Positions 33,761-46,059 of a stretch of 64,000 nt of DNA are shown here, in pieces. The number at the start of each line of letters is the position of its first letter. Position 1 is the stretch's first letter. Position numbers and translations under genes: made by a program. Below the pieces are notes generated by a model, which worked only from the letters and a program-made list of their open reading frames with translations, was not told the origin of the DNA and did no database searches. The stretch is from contig CANTUZ010000021.1 of the NCBI GenBank assembly GCA_947846985.1, forward strand, positions 364,711-428,710. The letters are read 5' to 3'. The DNA is from Fratercula arctica. Lineage: Eukaryota; Chordata; Aves; Charadriiformes; Alcidae.

Positions 33761-35736
33761 TGATACTAAGACTCCTCTTGTGTCAGCTTTCATAGTCTAA
33801 ACAGGTTTGAATGTGACTTGAAACCGCATGGTCAGGAGGAGAAAGAAGAGGCTGGATCCCTTATCCCACTGTGATGGCATGGCCAGTCTGGTTAGATCAC
33901 TACCCTCACTGCTCACTCCAAGCTAATGCTCTGCTCTAGCTCTCTTCACCAGTCTGCTTGTTGTTCACTGCCCTCTTGTGGCTCACACAGCTTTGCCACT
34001 GCTTTTCTCAGTCACCTGAACTGCTTCATCCACATAGTATTGCCTGCTGTTTTTCCTGTTAAAATCACAGTTCTGGCGTGATGCACGTCACTCAGCCTGT
34101 CTATCCACTTTAGCTGTAGCACAGCCCCTATATTCCCATTAAGCATCAGCCTAGGCAGAAAGTTCAAACATGTCCTTCATTCCTGCCTCATCTTAGTCCA
34201 CCTCATTATTAATTCCTCTGTTATATTAAATTTTTGATGACACATTGTTCTGGCTTATTTCACTCATGCTAAAACTATACCTGAAACCAGTTCAGCTTCA
34301 CTCTCGCACCATCATCATCCAGCCTGCACAGTGACATGGAGAGGTGTTTGGTCTAATCAACTTATACATGCTCTCTACTCACCACTGTGATCAAATTAAA
34401 TCAAGCAAGCAGAGAGCTTGTGCTTATTTTAGTTTTCTTTTAACACCCAGATGGAAAGCTTTATTTTTCTGTGATCCCAAATAATTAACATGGATCATAA
34501 GGGAGAACTGTGGAAGAATTCTTGTCCATGCACAGTACCATGCTGTCCATATTGTGTCCAATCCATCTCCCATTAGGGGAAGAAATTTTATCTTTACCTC
34601 CCAGAGAGAGCAGCTGAAGATACGAACTACGGGCAAAGCAGGGAGAAGAGCCTGCTACCAGAGCAGCTGCTCTGGTTTGTGAGGGGGGAGGGCACAGTCA
34701 AAACTGGCTCTTCTGCAATAAAGACCACTTCTCAATAGCAGGATGAGAAGTACCTACTGCTGTGGCTCCTGTGGTGGTGCATAAACTAAGACTGAATTTG
34801 GTGCAGATTGAATGACTGAAAGTTCAAATGTCAGCGATGGGCTGAGTACTGTAGGGAAGAGATGCCATACAAGTCACTGCTCTCTTCTAGCACAGGCATG
34901 CTTGCCTACTGTGTGTTGCCAATTCACCAGTACTGACCCATGAACACCATCACCTGTTCCACATCTGTTAACTCATTCAATTTTGCTGCAGTATTACCAT
35001 GATTTTGCATCTCTGTATTAAACCCCTGCTTTGGGCTGGTTCTGATACATTGCTTTGATAATCTCTCCCAACCTTCTGAAAGAAACAAGCAAGACACGAT
35101 TATTCTTTTCCCCATGGTCAGAGTATTTCAGGAATGTAGGTTAGTGTGAGTGGTTCACACCAGCTACCCCCAGAACCTGGTTTCAAAGGTATCTCCCTGG
35201 TATGAGCTGAGATTTCCGTCAGAGTGCTGGAGTTTCGTTTACTACTGGCAACTCCAATATCATTTTACCTATGGAATTAAATGCAGACCACAGAGCTTAG
35301 TTCCTTCTCTTAAATAACAGAGGAAAATGACTGGCCATGATGAACCTCCTATAATAATAGATATTAAAAACCACCAGATTTGAAGGTGGTGTGGTGTACG
35401 GCCAGGAGTTCAGTCAAGGAGTAAAAGGGTCCCGCAGGTAGCAGAAGCTGTAAGATTAACCTAATCACATTACCCTTATTTAGCCCATGTCCATTCATCT
35501 CAGTCTTGAGTTTCAGAGCCCAAAATGTGCTACAGACTGTTACTGTGAAGAAGGAGACCTGCCACTGCAGGACAGAGAATTTACATAAATATACATGGCC
35601 CGTACAGAACCCTTGCTAAGTTCTAGAAATGAGTCAAAGGCCACTCCAAGCTTTCTTTTGGTCTGGATGTCATGAGCTAAGCATGCTTGAAGGTGGGCCT
35701 GAATCACTTGAAGCCAGCTGGCTGTGAGTAATCATC
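33761..35736. other. Unassigned region, about 2 kb
   Basis: No gene recognised. 33880-34340 is rich in short CT-containing words (ctgctctagctctcttcaccag) like those at 37000-37330 and 24200-24440, possibly a decayed repeat. Confidence 0.35.
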
Positions 35737-35737
35737 T

Positions 35738-36958
35738 CTGCCGATGGCACCAAGCTGAGTGCTGCGGTTGACACGCCTCATCCCTCTGGATGAGGTGCCA
35801 TCCAGAAGGACCTAGACAGGCTTACCTAGACTTCGACACTCTTTCACACAGCATTCTCCTGCATAAACTGGCTGCTCATGACTTGGATGGGCATACGCTT
35901 CGCTGGGTAAAAAACTGGCTGAATGGCTGGGCCCAAAATGTTGTGATGAATGGAGTTAAATCCAGCTGGCGGTTGGTCATGAGTGGTGTTCCCCAGGGCT
36001 CAGTATTGGGCCCAGTTCTGTTTAGTACCTTTATCAATGATCTGGATGAGGGGATTGAGTGCACCCTCAGTAAGTTTGCAGATGACACCAAGCTGGGCGG
36101 GAGTGTTGATCGCCCTGAAGGTAGGATGGCTCTATAGTGGGATCTGGACAGGCTGGGTCAATGGGCAGAGGCCAACTGAATGAGATTTAACAAGAACAAA
36201 TGCCGGGTTCAGCACTTGGGGCACAACAACACCATTTAGTGCTACAGTCTTGGGGAGGAGCAGCTGGAGAGCTGCCTGTCGGAAAAGGACCTGGGGGTGT
36301 TGGTCGACAGCCGGCTGAACATGAGTCAGCAGTGTGCCCAAGTGGCCAAGAAGGCCAACAGCATCCTGGCCTGTGTCAGGAACAGCGTGGTGAGTAGGCC
36401 TAGGGCAGTGATTGTCCCCCTGTACTCGGCACTGGTGAGGCCCCACCTCGAGTACTGTGTCCAGTTTTGGGCCCCTCACCACACAAAAGACATTCAGGTA
36501 CTGGAGCGTGTCCAGAGAAGGGGAACGGAGCTGGTGAGGGGTCTGGAGCACGAGTCTTGTGAGGAGCGGCTGAGGGAGCTGGGGGTGTTCAGCCTGGAGA
36601 AAAGGAGGCTGAGGGGAGATCTCACTCTCTACAGCTCCCTGAAAGGAGGGGGTAGCCAGGGGGGTCGGGCTCTTCTCCCATGTAGCAGGAGATAGGACAA
36701 GAGGAAATGGTCTCTAGTTGTGCCAGGGGAGGTTTAGATTGAGTATTGGGAAAAATTTCTTCACCAAAGGGGTTATCAGGCACTGAAACAGGCTGCCCAG
36801 GGAAGTGGTTGAGTCACCATCCCTGGAGGTACTTAAAAGACGTATAGATGTGGTGCTGAGGGACAAGGTTCAGTGGTGTAGTTGGCAGTGATAGGTTAAT
36901 GGTTGGACTTGATGATCTTAAAGGTCTCTTCCAAACTAAACGATACTCTGATTCTATA
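35738..36958 (+). mobile_element. CR1: CR1, 5'-truncated, composite at its 5' end
   Basis: 35738-35823 matches the CR1 RT region around FADGTKLS. From 35824 a second CR1 piece starts earlier in RT ([19 protein letters not shown]) and runs through [18 protein letters not shown] and the C-terminal domain to the tail near 36958. The backward jump at 35823/35824 shows that two CR1 pieces were joined. The main piece closely resembles the CR1 at 20625-23766. Confidence 0.88.
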
Positions 36959-39503
36959 ATACTCTTAATCTACCACCCTGGCATGATCCATCCATATTAA
37001 ACCCCTTCTCGTGTTACCAATTTAAGTCTAATCTAATACCCATCATGATGACCAGCCTCAAGCTCATGCAACATCCACCCTGGCTCAGTACCTGACCTAT
37101 CTCCTCGTGCTTTCTCTCTTGCCTCCTCTGTTCTGTTCAAGCTATTTTAGTATGCCAACCTGTCCAATCCACCATAATTTACTACTACTGCCTGCTCTGT
37201 CTGACTCTATACTGTATCCCAGCATTGTTCATTCATGCCGGTCTGATGCCTAAGACTGATTCAGTCACGCTGCAATAATGATGAAGTCCATTCTGTTCAT
37301 ACAGACACAATCCATTTTTCCATGACCTACCCCCATTAACCCTCTATTGTGGCCAGGTTTAACTTTAACTCAAGGAAGTAATTTGGATGGAGCTCTGATT
37401 TTTAAAGATCAGCTGAATTTTCTTACCTTAATGAGATGCAGGTTGCTAAGGCAGCACGTTTGGTAGTCCTTACTCATGTTCACCAACTCAGCTTTTCTCT
37501 GTACATTGTGTGTTCAATCCTGCCTCTGAGGGTGGTGGAAAACTTGTCTCCAGTCTCCAGAGGCACTGAGCAGGGAAACTACATGGAGTGAGCAGGCATG
37601 GATAAGAGATTTTTCCAGCCCTCAGACAGGATGTTGCAAGAGACTGGGACTGTAGAACCCGCGGGGGTCTTTCTTCACTGAAAAGTAGGAGTGAGACACT
37701 TGTAGTGTCAGGCCTCCCAAGGTGTCAAGTTTCACATGTAAAACCGGTTTGGCAGTGGCACAGAGTATGGCTGAGAAATCAGCAACAGTGGATTAAATCT
37801 TGCAGAGGGGAAAAGCTGCAAAAAGAATCTTGAGTCCCTCCCCTCATCTAGTTCAACACTATTATTTGATTGCACCATCCTAGTCTATGCTTTCTAAAGT
37901 GATTCAAATGGGTCAGTTCACACTGAGACTGACTCTAACTCTTATAACTCAATCCGTGGCCTGTTCTGTTCACGTTAAATGATTTGATTACTTTGGCCTG
38001 ACTATACTAACTCAATTCACCAGAATGCTTCAGCTTCGCTTGCCCACTAATCTTTATCAGGCATCTGTCAGATTCCTTTTTTTCTGGCCCATCTTCAGGA
38101 ACCTTTTACCGCCCACCCCTTGGACAAACCAGCCCTGAGTATGGTGTTACTTTCTTGCCCTATTTTCAAACCTGGGAAATCACTCGTAATGAACACAGTT
38201 GCAACAAAATGGATAACAGCATCAGAAAGCTGGGATTACCAAACCGGAGCAAAGAGCAACACATTTACAGAGCAGAGCGCAACACATTCATAACAGGTAT
38301 TATGAAAAAACAGACAAACGGGCCTTAGAGAGAGACCGTCCCACCCGCCTAAACCTTCTGCATGGCCTGGCCTATTCACGTGTATGTGGGTCAGGTCTAG
38401 CTTTGCTTATCTCACGTTCTGACTTGTGCTATGCAGCTGATTGCAGAGGCTGGATTGCCACTTAGCAAGAGGCTTATTCCTGGGGCAGAGCATATGGGAC
38501 TTTTTTCCACAGAACCCTTTCCCTCATTTCACACCTCGCAGCTCATTGTACTACTGTCATCCTGGAAAAAATAAAATGAGACACTGTCGGGAGGGTTGAT
38601 GGATTATCCTCAAGCCTACAGAGAATGATTGGAGAGTTTCCTATAACTCTTAGAATGACCTAGGGAATTGTGACACCTCTGTTCTGAGATATCACCCCTC
38701 AGCTGGGTTTGAAAATGATCATGAAAATGGTTGAGTTTCAAACTGACCCAATAAGCAGAGAAAGACTGAATGCTTCTATCGACAAGGACAACTGAGTTCT
38801 TCCTAATTCCGTGTCCTGTCTTGATCCACCTTTGTTAAATTGCTTCCCTTGACAAGTCCATTTTTGACACTGTGCTGTTCCACTTTCATATATCAGTGTT
38901 AACGCTCAATTTCAATTTAGTCCTTCAAGTCTAACCTGCCTAGAATAAATTAATTCACTACCATAATCTGGCCTTAATCTTCAGGCTTTGCCCTGATCTA
39001 TTTCAGTCGTGATGTTCCATACTAGGTTTTAATTGGGAAATTTAACCACGGTGCCAAACTAATGGATACATTGTAACACATTGCTCCAGTTTCTCCTTGC
39101 CTTAATAGCCCTGTGTTCCTCCTCTGCCAGGGTTAGGAATTAATTCTCAAATGAGAAGCCTGAGCCCTGAAAGATGCAGAAAATTCAAGGTACATATTAA
39201 CACACTGACTCCCCCTTGTGCATCTATGTTTATGTGCAGTCCTGGCCCACCCATCTTCACTGGGACACACACAGTGCTTCAGTTACACATTAATTTCACT
39301 CAGCCTTCACAGAATCTTTCCAAATTGCCTTGGGTGGAGACGCTCGAACAGAATGACTAACCCCTGCTATTGCAGCCCAGCCAGTTTGGAGCTGCCAGTG
39401 CCAGAAACAGGCCCCAGCATATAAGAATAATATGTATTATGCCTCAGAATTTGTCAGGGATTGCGTGGATCTGAACTTATTTTTATTCACTTTTAGTTTT
39501 ATT
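36959..39503. other. Unassigned region, about 2.5 kb, with degenerate CT-rich sequence
   Basis: No gene recognised. The words ctgattcagtca (37253) and tccattctgttc (37287) recur in 24288-24380 as ctgattcagtcagg and tccattctgctc. Confidence 0.4.
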
Positions 39504-40665
39504 TGTGAAGTAATTTAAGAAGCTGGCTGTACCTGCATCTTGCTTTTGGATCCGAGTTGTCCCAGCTGCAGCAGCAGAAATACTTAATGATCTAATATTT
39601 ATGACAAGTCAGAGGTTTTGTGTGTTGTTTTAGAGCAAATTATTTGGCTTCAAATGAACCTATTTTTAATTATAATTTTATTAGAAATGGCTCAATGTCC
39701 AGGTAGAGATTGGTGACAAGTGGTGTCCTGTAGGAGTCAGTACTGGGACCGCTGCTGTTTAATATCTTCATCCATGACATAGACAGTGGGATTGAGTGCA
39801 CCCTCAGCAAGTTTGCAGATGACACCAAGCTGCGTGGTGCAGTTGACACACCTGAGGGACTGGATGCCACCCAGAGGGACCTGGACAGGCTCGAGAAGTG
39901 GGCAGTCCATGTGTACCTCATGAGATTCAACAAGGCCAAGTGCAAGGTCCTGCACCTGGGTCAGGGCAGCCCCCAGTATCAATACAGGCTGGACAGAGAA
40001 TGGATTGAGAGCAGCCCTGACGAGAAATGCTTGCGGGTACTGGTGGATGAAAAGCTGGACATGAGCTGGCAATGTGCGCTCGCAGCCCAGAAAGCCAACT
40101 GTATCCTGGGCTACATTAAAAGTACCGTGGCCACCAGGTCAAGGGAGGTGATTCTGCCCCTCTGCTCTGCTCTGCTCTGGTGAGACCCCACCTGCAGTAC
40201 TGCCTCCAGCTCTGGGGCCCCCAACATAAGAAGGACATGGACCTGTTGGAGTGAGTCCAAGGAAGGACCATGAAGACAGGCTGAGAGAGCTGGGGTTGTT
40301 CAGCCTGGAGGAGAGAAGGCTCCGGGGAGAGCTTCTTGCAGACTTTCAGTACTTAAAGGGAGCCTACAGGAAAGGTCTTTATCAGGGAGTGTAGTGATAG
40401 GACGAGGGGTAATAGTTTCAAGCTGAAAGAGGGTAGATTTAGATTAGATATTAGGAAGAAATTCTTTACTGTGAGGGTGGTGAGGCACTGGAACAGATTG
40501 CCCAGAGAATTTGTCGATGCCCCATCCCTGGAGGGTTCAAGACCAAGTTGGATGGGACTTTGAGCAACCTGGTCTAGTGGGAGGTGTCCCTGCCCAGGGC
40601 CGGGGGGCTGGAACTGGATGATCTTTAAGGTCCCTTCCAACCCAAACCATTCTATGATTCTATGA
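39504..40665 (+). repeat. Inverted repeat, left arm (1,162 bp)
   Basis: Reverse-complement match to 58213-59374. The coordinate sum is 98,878 at both ends, so there is no net indel, with about five mismatches. It contains about 180 bp of non-CR1 sequence (39504-39683) followed by a plus-strand 5'-truncated CR1 with tail tctatgattctatga at 40665. Together the arms bracket the recognised GT6 exons. Confidence 0.93.
39683..40665 (+). mobile_element. CR1: CR1, 5'-truncated (inside the left inverted-repeat arm)
   Basis: RT sequence ([22 protein letters not shown] near 39790-39840), [16 protein letters not shown], then the C-terminal region and a CR1 3' tail. It is broken by stops and a deletion near 40250. 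Confidence 0.92.
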
Positions 40666-41327
40666 TTATGAGGGGTACATGTCTCTAAGGCCCATAAGAG
40701 ACCTGTTAATTGGACTAGCGCTTGTACATTAGGATTTTTTTCTCCTGGCATCTCTATACATCCAGACCTTCTAAGATTAGCCAATTAAGAGAGCATTGAA
40801 ATGTGTTTTGTTGGGATTATTACCTTTGCTGGTGGTGTGTGAGTGGGTAGAGTTGACTCAGTGTTATGGCAAATTAAGTGTGTGAGAGGCTAGAAAAAGC
40901 ATAACTCAAGCAAAGACTAGACTAATAGTGCTGAATATATTAGAGGATAAGGAAGAAGAAAAGGGAGAAGTGCTTGAACAAATGACTTTAAATGATTATA
41001 AAATCTAGAGGTAAGACTACATGATGGGACAGTATGGCCCACATGGAGATTGATCCTGGACTCCCAGGAGTCATGAGCACTGAAGACAGTAGTATCACAA
41101 CTACAAAGGAAGATGACTGAAAAGACAAATTGCCTGTACTCTGCAATAAAAATTAGGTTAATAGAGAAAAAAATCTCCGTAAACATCATAATTTGTCCTT
41201 TCCTATTTGCATCAGAAATGCAGAAAGACAGACACAGGTAAATTAATGACTTTATAACCTCCACATCTGTTTTACTGTCTTGACACTGATGATATGTTTT
41301 GTTTCTTGCTTTCTTTGTTTTAGAAGC
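40666..41327. other. Downstream region of the GT6 gene
   Basis: This should include the 3' UTR of the GT6 gene on the minus strand. I found no clear AATAAA on that strand within about 400 bp of the stop, so the transcript end is not placed. Confidence 0.4.
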
Positions 41328-42003
41328 TTACTTATTGCTGTCCTTGCGCGCAGAGCACAGCCTCTTCACCTGGATGATGCGGGGCCGTCTTAGTTCTTCA
41401 TCCCAGTAGTACTCTGGGGAGAGCAGGCGTGTGGGCTTGTGATACAGGAGATACTTGTTGAGGTGGCTCTCATCATGCCACCTAGCCTCAATGCCGTTTT
41501 CTCTGTCCTCCATGACCCCTTTAAAACAGACTCTAGTCAGTTTGTAGACCTCGGCTACACTTCCCCCATAAAAACTTGCTGTATAATAGAAGTCCCCTTC
41601 TCCTTTAGGGATAGCAGCTTGTGACTCAGTGCGTGTCTCATATGATTTGCTGTCACGACGTGCAGTGTACTGCCAGGGGCTGATGGTTGCCACCAGTGTA
41701 TCAATGATCTCCACACCAATGTGTTCAAATAGCTGGACATCAATATCTATGTAGTAGAGATAGTCGACCTCATACTGGAATTGGCTGCGGATATATCTCC
41801 TGATGATATCCATACGGCTCACGGAGATATCCTGCCAGTGTGAGTGATTCTGGACAGGGATGACAAAGAGGTGATTCTCAGGGGCCATCTGAAGGTGAGA
41901 GATCTGCTCAGGATTGTCTGTGAACAAGTAGAAGTTCACCTGGTGCCCAGCAAGGAAGTACTTGTTGGCAGAGCTCATGAACCCTTGTATGAACTGGACA
42001 TAT
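41328..42003 (-). CDS. GT6-family glycosyltransferase, terminal catalytic exon
   Basis: Last coding exon of an ABO/GGTA1/GBGT1-like enzyme, a type II Golgi protein of glycosyltransferase family 6 that adds alpha-1,3-linked Gal or GalNAc to a glycan acceptor. The exon begins after tctctcag (acceptor AG at 42005-42004) with the third base of a split Lys codon, then YVQFIQGF. It contains the metal-binding D-x-D (DID, 41739-41747), EGDFYY, the tripeptide TAS (41574-41582) at the donor/acceptor specificity position, FYGGS, the catalytic WHDE (41469-41480) with SHLNKYLL, and LSPEYYWDE. It ends at TAA 41328-41330. The frame is open for 225 codons, and its length is like that of the last exon of ABO (about 690 bp). 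Several normally conserved positions differ (TISPWQY, YETR), so the specificity is uncertain. Confidence 0.95.
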
Positions 42004-42932
42004 CTGAGAGACAAGGAATGGAAGAGAATGGAGAGGAGTTCCTCCTGCTGAAAATGGTGGCTTTTCAAGTTCATTTTGTTTCTCCTTTTCTATCCATTGT
42101 TCCCTTCTAATGTTAGTGCCCTTTATTTAATGTAGCTGCTACCCCTTCAACCCTTCCCCATACTGCTGCACATTATACCATTTTTCAGTTTTCACTATTC
42201 TCTACTCCATTGGTCTTTCATGCTCACTATACAGAGCACATACCTTCTAACCTGTGCTGCTCCCTAATATAAATGCATCGTATAAATACCTCTCCTCACC
42301 CTTCACTCTTCCATGCTGCCTGTCTTCCTAACACTCTTTCTGAAGTTTAACTTTTTAACTTACTGTTCTAGAGGGGATCAAAATTATCAAATAAATAATT
42401 TTGATTGCCTTGAGGTGCCTGAAGTCTCTATTTAAATCTGGGATGCTTAGTGGAGGTAGGGGGAGTACAGTTCTTTTCTAACTCAGAAACTCGAAGACAA
42501 CCTCCCCCAGAACTTACAAGCTAAAATGTCATGGTTAATAATTTTACTGGAGCTAATATTTTCACTCTAAAATCTAATAGGAACCCATTAAAAGTCTCAA
42601 CTTTGCAGAAGTTTTGTATTTTTTACCCCAGGTTAGAGGCAAAACTTGTTGTTAGAAACAGCAGGAGCTGGAATTTTCTTCTCAAGGGATCAAAATGCTA
42701 GTTATATTTCCAAGGATAATTTTTGCCCTTTGAAAGGCAACATCTCCCACTTTTTCACAGCCAGTTGCCTCACTTGGTAAGTTGACGCTCACGTGTCACA
42801 TTTCTCCCAGTCTAAAGCTGCTCATATTCTGTCTTTGGAACCTTTCTCAATCCTGCTCCACCAGCAGTATTTCAGCATAGCTGGCAGAGAGAGGTTTAAG
42901 TAGTTGACAAGAAATAAATGACAAACCAATAC
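42004..42932 (-). other. GT6 intron between the 135-bp exon and the catalytic exon
   Basis: 929-bp intron with GTATTG at the 5' end (42932) and a pyrimidine-rich tctctcag at the 3' end. No repeats recognised inside. Confidence 0.85.
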
Positions 42933-43067
42933 TTTTTAACAGCAAAAGTGACCACTCCAGTGACGAGGTTCTTCTGACTATATTGGGCATTCAGGATGTC
43001 TCTATTGAATGTGCCTTCCCAGACAATTGGAGCCAACCAGGGTGTCAACACCAGTACATCCCGCCTC
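42933..43067 (-). CDS. GT6-family glycosyltransferase, 135-bp exon
   Basis: Encodes [26 protein letters not shown] and VTFAVKK, which is the start of the GT6 catalytic domain. It lies between acceptor ctccttgcag (AG at 43069-43068) and donor AA|GTATTG (42932). Its length is exactly that of the equivalent ABO exon (135 bp), and its phase (starts with a third base, ends with two) joins perfectly to both neighbours: AA plus A gives the Lys before YVQF. Confidence 0.96.
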
Positions 43068-45730
43068 CTGCAAGGAGTTTGAGAATGAAGGTAGTCTTTA
43101 GAGGACTTATGGAATTCATGAAGAAAAACAAACTTCTTCAGCACAGATGTCTACCTTTGAGTTAACCGTCTCAGACTCCCTTTGAAATCACAAGGGGTCA
43201 AGAAAGTACTGTCAGTGAAATCCGAGGTATGAGTCATCTTATCCTGCAGTAGACACCTTAAATAAGTCAGATGTCTCTAAAATATTTGCTTCTCTACAAA
43301 GTATCTAACTGCAAAAGAACTGGAGTAAGTTTAGTACCTGTGTTCCCAATTCAGCCTTTGGTGACAGGAAAGTTATAGCTACACCTGAGTGTATCCAGCC
43401 ATACCTGACTACTAGCTCAGCTTCACAGAGCCATGTGATCTGAACCAGCATTTCATTCTTTTATCCAGTTTTAACATCCAGAGAGTGTACTGGCTCAGTC
43501 CAGCATATATTCAGAGAGCAAGCAACCATGTAAACAACACACACAGTCAGGGGCTTTAGACACGAGTATGGGCTTGAGCCCTGAGTTAATTTGAAAGTAC
43601 AGAGAAAAACAAAATTGGCAGAATGTAATTTACTGCTGAGACTGTTTGGATCACTTTTTGGGGGTGCCACTGACTATTGAGCCCCTTAGCCCGTACACTG
43701 ATTAATTTTTTCTGTATGATTATTTAGATTTTATAAAATTGAACCAATATGGTTCTCAAGGCATTTTTCTGTCCAAATGTAGGTGTCTATATTGTAGATG
43801 CATAGACAAGTTGTCAGGGATCCATTATTATAAGTGAAGAGAAACAAGCACTTCTATAGTATAATCAATCTTCTCATAATATAAGTATATAGAATATGTT
43901 TATGCCACAAATTCCTCAAAATTATTTTAAATATTTGGATGAACTACACCTAAGAATTAGCTGCTTATACTTACTGAGTATAAAGGGGAAATCTAACATC
44001 ATTAGTTGAAGGTACATATTGTTAGGGGAGTTGCTGAATCTGGTAGCCCAGTAGAGGCAAGGCTGCTGAAACTCAGTGTCCCCTGGCCCAATCAGTAGCG
44101 AGGATGAGAATATATTCCCAATAAACATGCACACAGGCACAGATATACAATGTACACATACATATGTCTGGCCACGCAGACATATATGTGTATGTTGTAT
44201 ACAGACAGAAAACAACACTTACGCAAATACAAACAATGCAAAGCCTGTATCCTGTCCCCCTTTTCAACTAATGAGGATGAAAGACCTTTAGTAAAAAATA
44301 TATATACGCACATATATTACACACAGAAATATATGTACATATATGCAACAAGGATTCCTCCAGCAGCTGGCCTTGCAGAATTTATCCAGAATTTATGGCC
44401 CTGGACTCCCAGCCTCCCAGTTACCTTGCAAGCCCATGTGCTCACTAGCACTGACACATATGCAGTATTGATCTCCCATGCTCACACATACACAAACACA
44501 TTCATGGTGGATCCCTCTATTAACTGGCCTTAGACATTCAGTCTACTCAGTAGCTGTCCTATGGATCTTCTCATCTCCAGCTTGCTCATGCACAAACACA
44601 CACATGCAGGTGGGTCTCACAGGCAACACCCAGACCTTACAGTCTCTCCAGGAGTTGGCTTGGACCTCTTGGTCCCTCCAATAGCCAAATCTCAGACCAT
44701 CTGATCTCTCCAGTATCTGGAGCAGGCTTATGGCCACTTTGACACCTACCTCCCAAATCATTTATCCTACTTGCCAGCAAGTACAGCTTGGCATTTGCTA
44801 GCTGTTACACCCTGACATATGTACCCACAAAATACGTGTGCACTCCAGTCTCTCCAGTTGCTGGCATCGCAGATGTGGGCCTCCATGACCTGTGGTCCCC
44901 AATCCAGTTGCTAGCACTTACATCCTCCCTCACTCCAGTTGCTGGGACCACAGATCCACAGGCCTCTATGACCTGTGGTCCAACTGTATTCACTAGTGCT
45001 TAAATTTTCACTTGTTCTGGTCTCTCCAACTGCAGGCACCCCAGACACACAGGTCCCCAGTCCGTGGTCTGACTACAATCGCTGATATTTAGTCTCCATA
45101 CAAATACATGCACACAGAAGAACCTCTTACCTAGGAAGACAGGTAGAAATAGAGCTTAGTGAGAAGACAGAGCAGACTGTGCTGACCAGGTACAGGGCAT
45201 TGTCACAAAGCCATACTGACCAGCATGCTTTTACATGCAACCACCCTGTTATATAACCTTATCCCTTTATTTTCCCATGCTCGTTCCTCCCCAAACCACC
45301 TTGATCCCTCCCTTTCTCCACTTGTGGTTCCTCCTCTCAACATCCCATAATCAGTCTTGCATAATCCCAAAATGCTTTTCCCTGCCATCCCATGCCCTTG
45401 TAGGCAGTAACTTCTCTCAGTCTGAAAATTGCTCTAGAGAGCCTCTCCCTTTGACTCATCTTAATAGATTTTATCCCTGGACCAATTGCACTCCCCTTAA
45501 AGCCTTGGTAGGCACCTTTACACTGTGATTGTTTTGCTTATTAGGCTACTGGCATTCCCTGCCTCCCACTGTCCCTCTGTGCTCCTTTGTGTTGTGTGGA
45601 GATGAATCTTTTATCACATAACCTAAGAAGTATCTATATGACAAATCTCTGAACTTATCTGAGATGAACCATCCTTGATACATCTTCTTTTTCTTTTCAG
45701 TGCTTACAGATTTACAAAAATCAAACTTAC
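43068..45730 (-). other. GT6 intron with decayed minisatellite
   Basis: 2,663-bp intron starting GTAAGT (45730) and ending ttgcag. It contains the tandem-repeat region at 44350-45110. CA-rich runs and hairpin-like acatatgtctg/cagacatatatgt lie at about 44159-44189. Confidence 0.8.
44350..45110. repeat. Decayed minisatellite, units of about 80-100 bp
   Basis: Recurring core ctccag-ttgctgg followed by a variable part and gacctgtggtcc. The clearest copies start near 44846 and 44930 (period about 84 bp, with ggcctccatgacctgtggtcc recurring). Weaker copies lie near 44352, 44637, 44703 and 45024. It is interrupted by cacacataca-type stretches. Confidence 0.6.
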
Positions 45731-45766
45731 TTTGGTTTTGTCAGAAGCGGCTCAGGATATAATAAG
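45731..45766 (-). CDS. GT6-family glycosyltransferase, 36-bp stem exon
   Basis: It lies between a strong acceptor (cttttctacag) and a strong donor (AAA|GTAAGT). Its 36 bp equal the length of ABO exon 5. Read in the phase shared by all exons here, it gives LLYPEPLLTKPK, matching the YPxP stem motif that precedes RRDVLV-type sequence in GT6 enzymes. The last two bases AA join the first G of the 135-bp exon as Lys. Confidence 0.92.
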
Positions 45767-46059
45767 CTGTAGAAAAGAAAGAAATACATATGACCTTGGA
45801 ATAATATACATGGTCATTCATTATCACTATAATCCAATAATAGTAATAACAAGAATAGCAGGGATTGTAAGGATATGTGGAGTGTAAAGGGTTCTAATTT
45901 GAGGGGATATCTGGTTAATGACTATTTAGCATCAAAAGCAAAGAAAAGAAACTAAGGATGTAATCAGTTGAAAACTGGACACACAAAATTTAATGAGCAG
46001 TAGATTATTTAAACAATAACAGGGAAAGGAACCCTTAAGTCAATGAATGACAGGCTGAG

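Noticed and set aside
44090..44540. ORFs rich in Thr/Tyr/Cys in both strands near 44.1-44.5 kb
   Set aside because: They come from CA/TA-rich simple sequence and the minisatellite. No domain or splice context.
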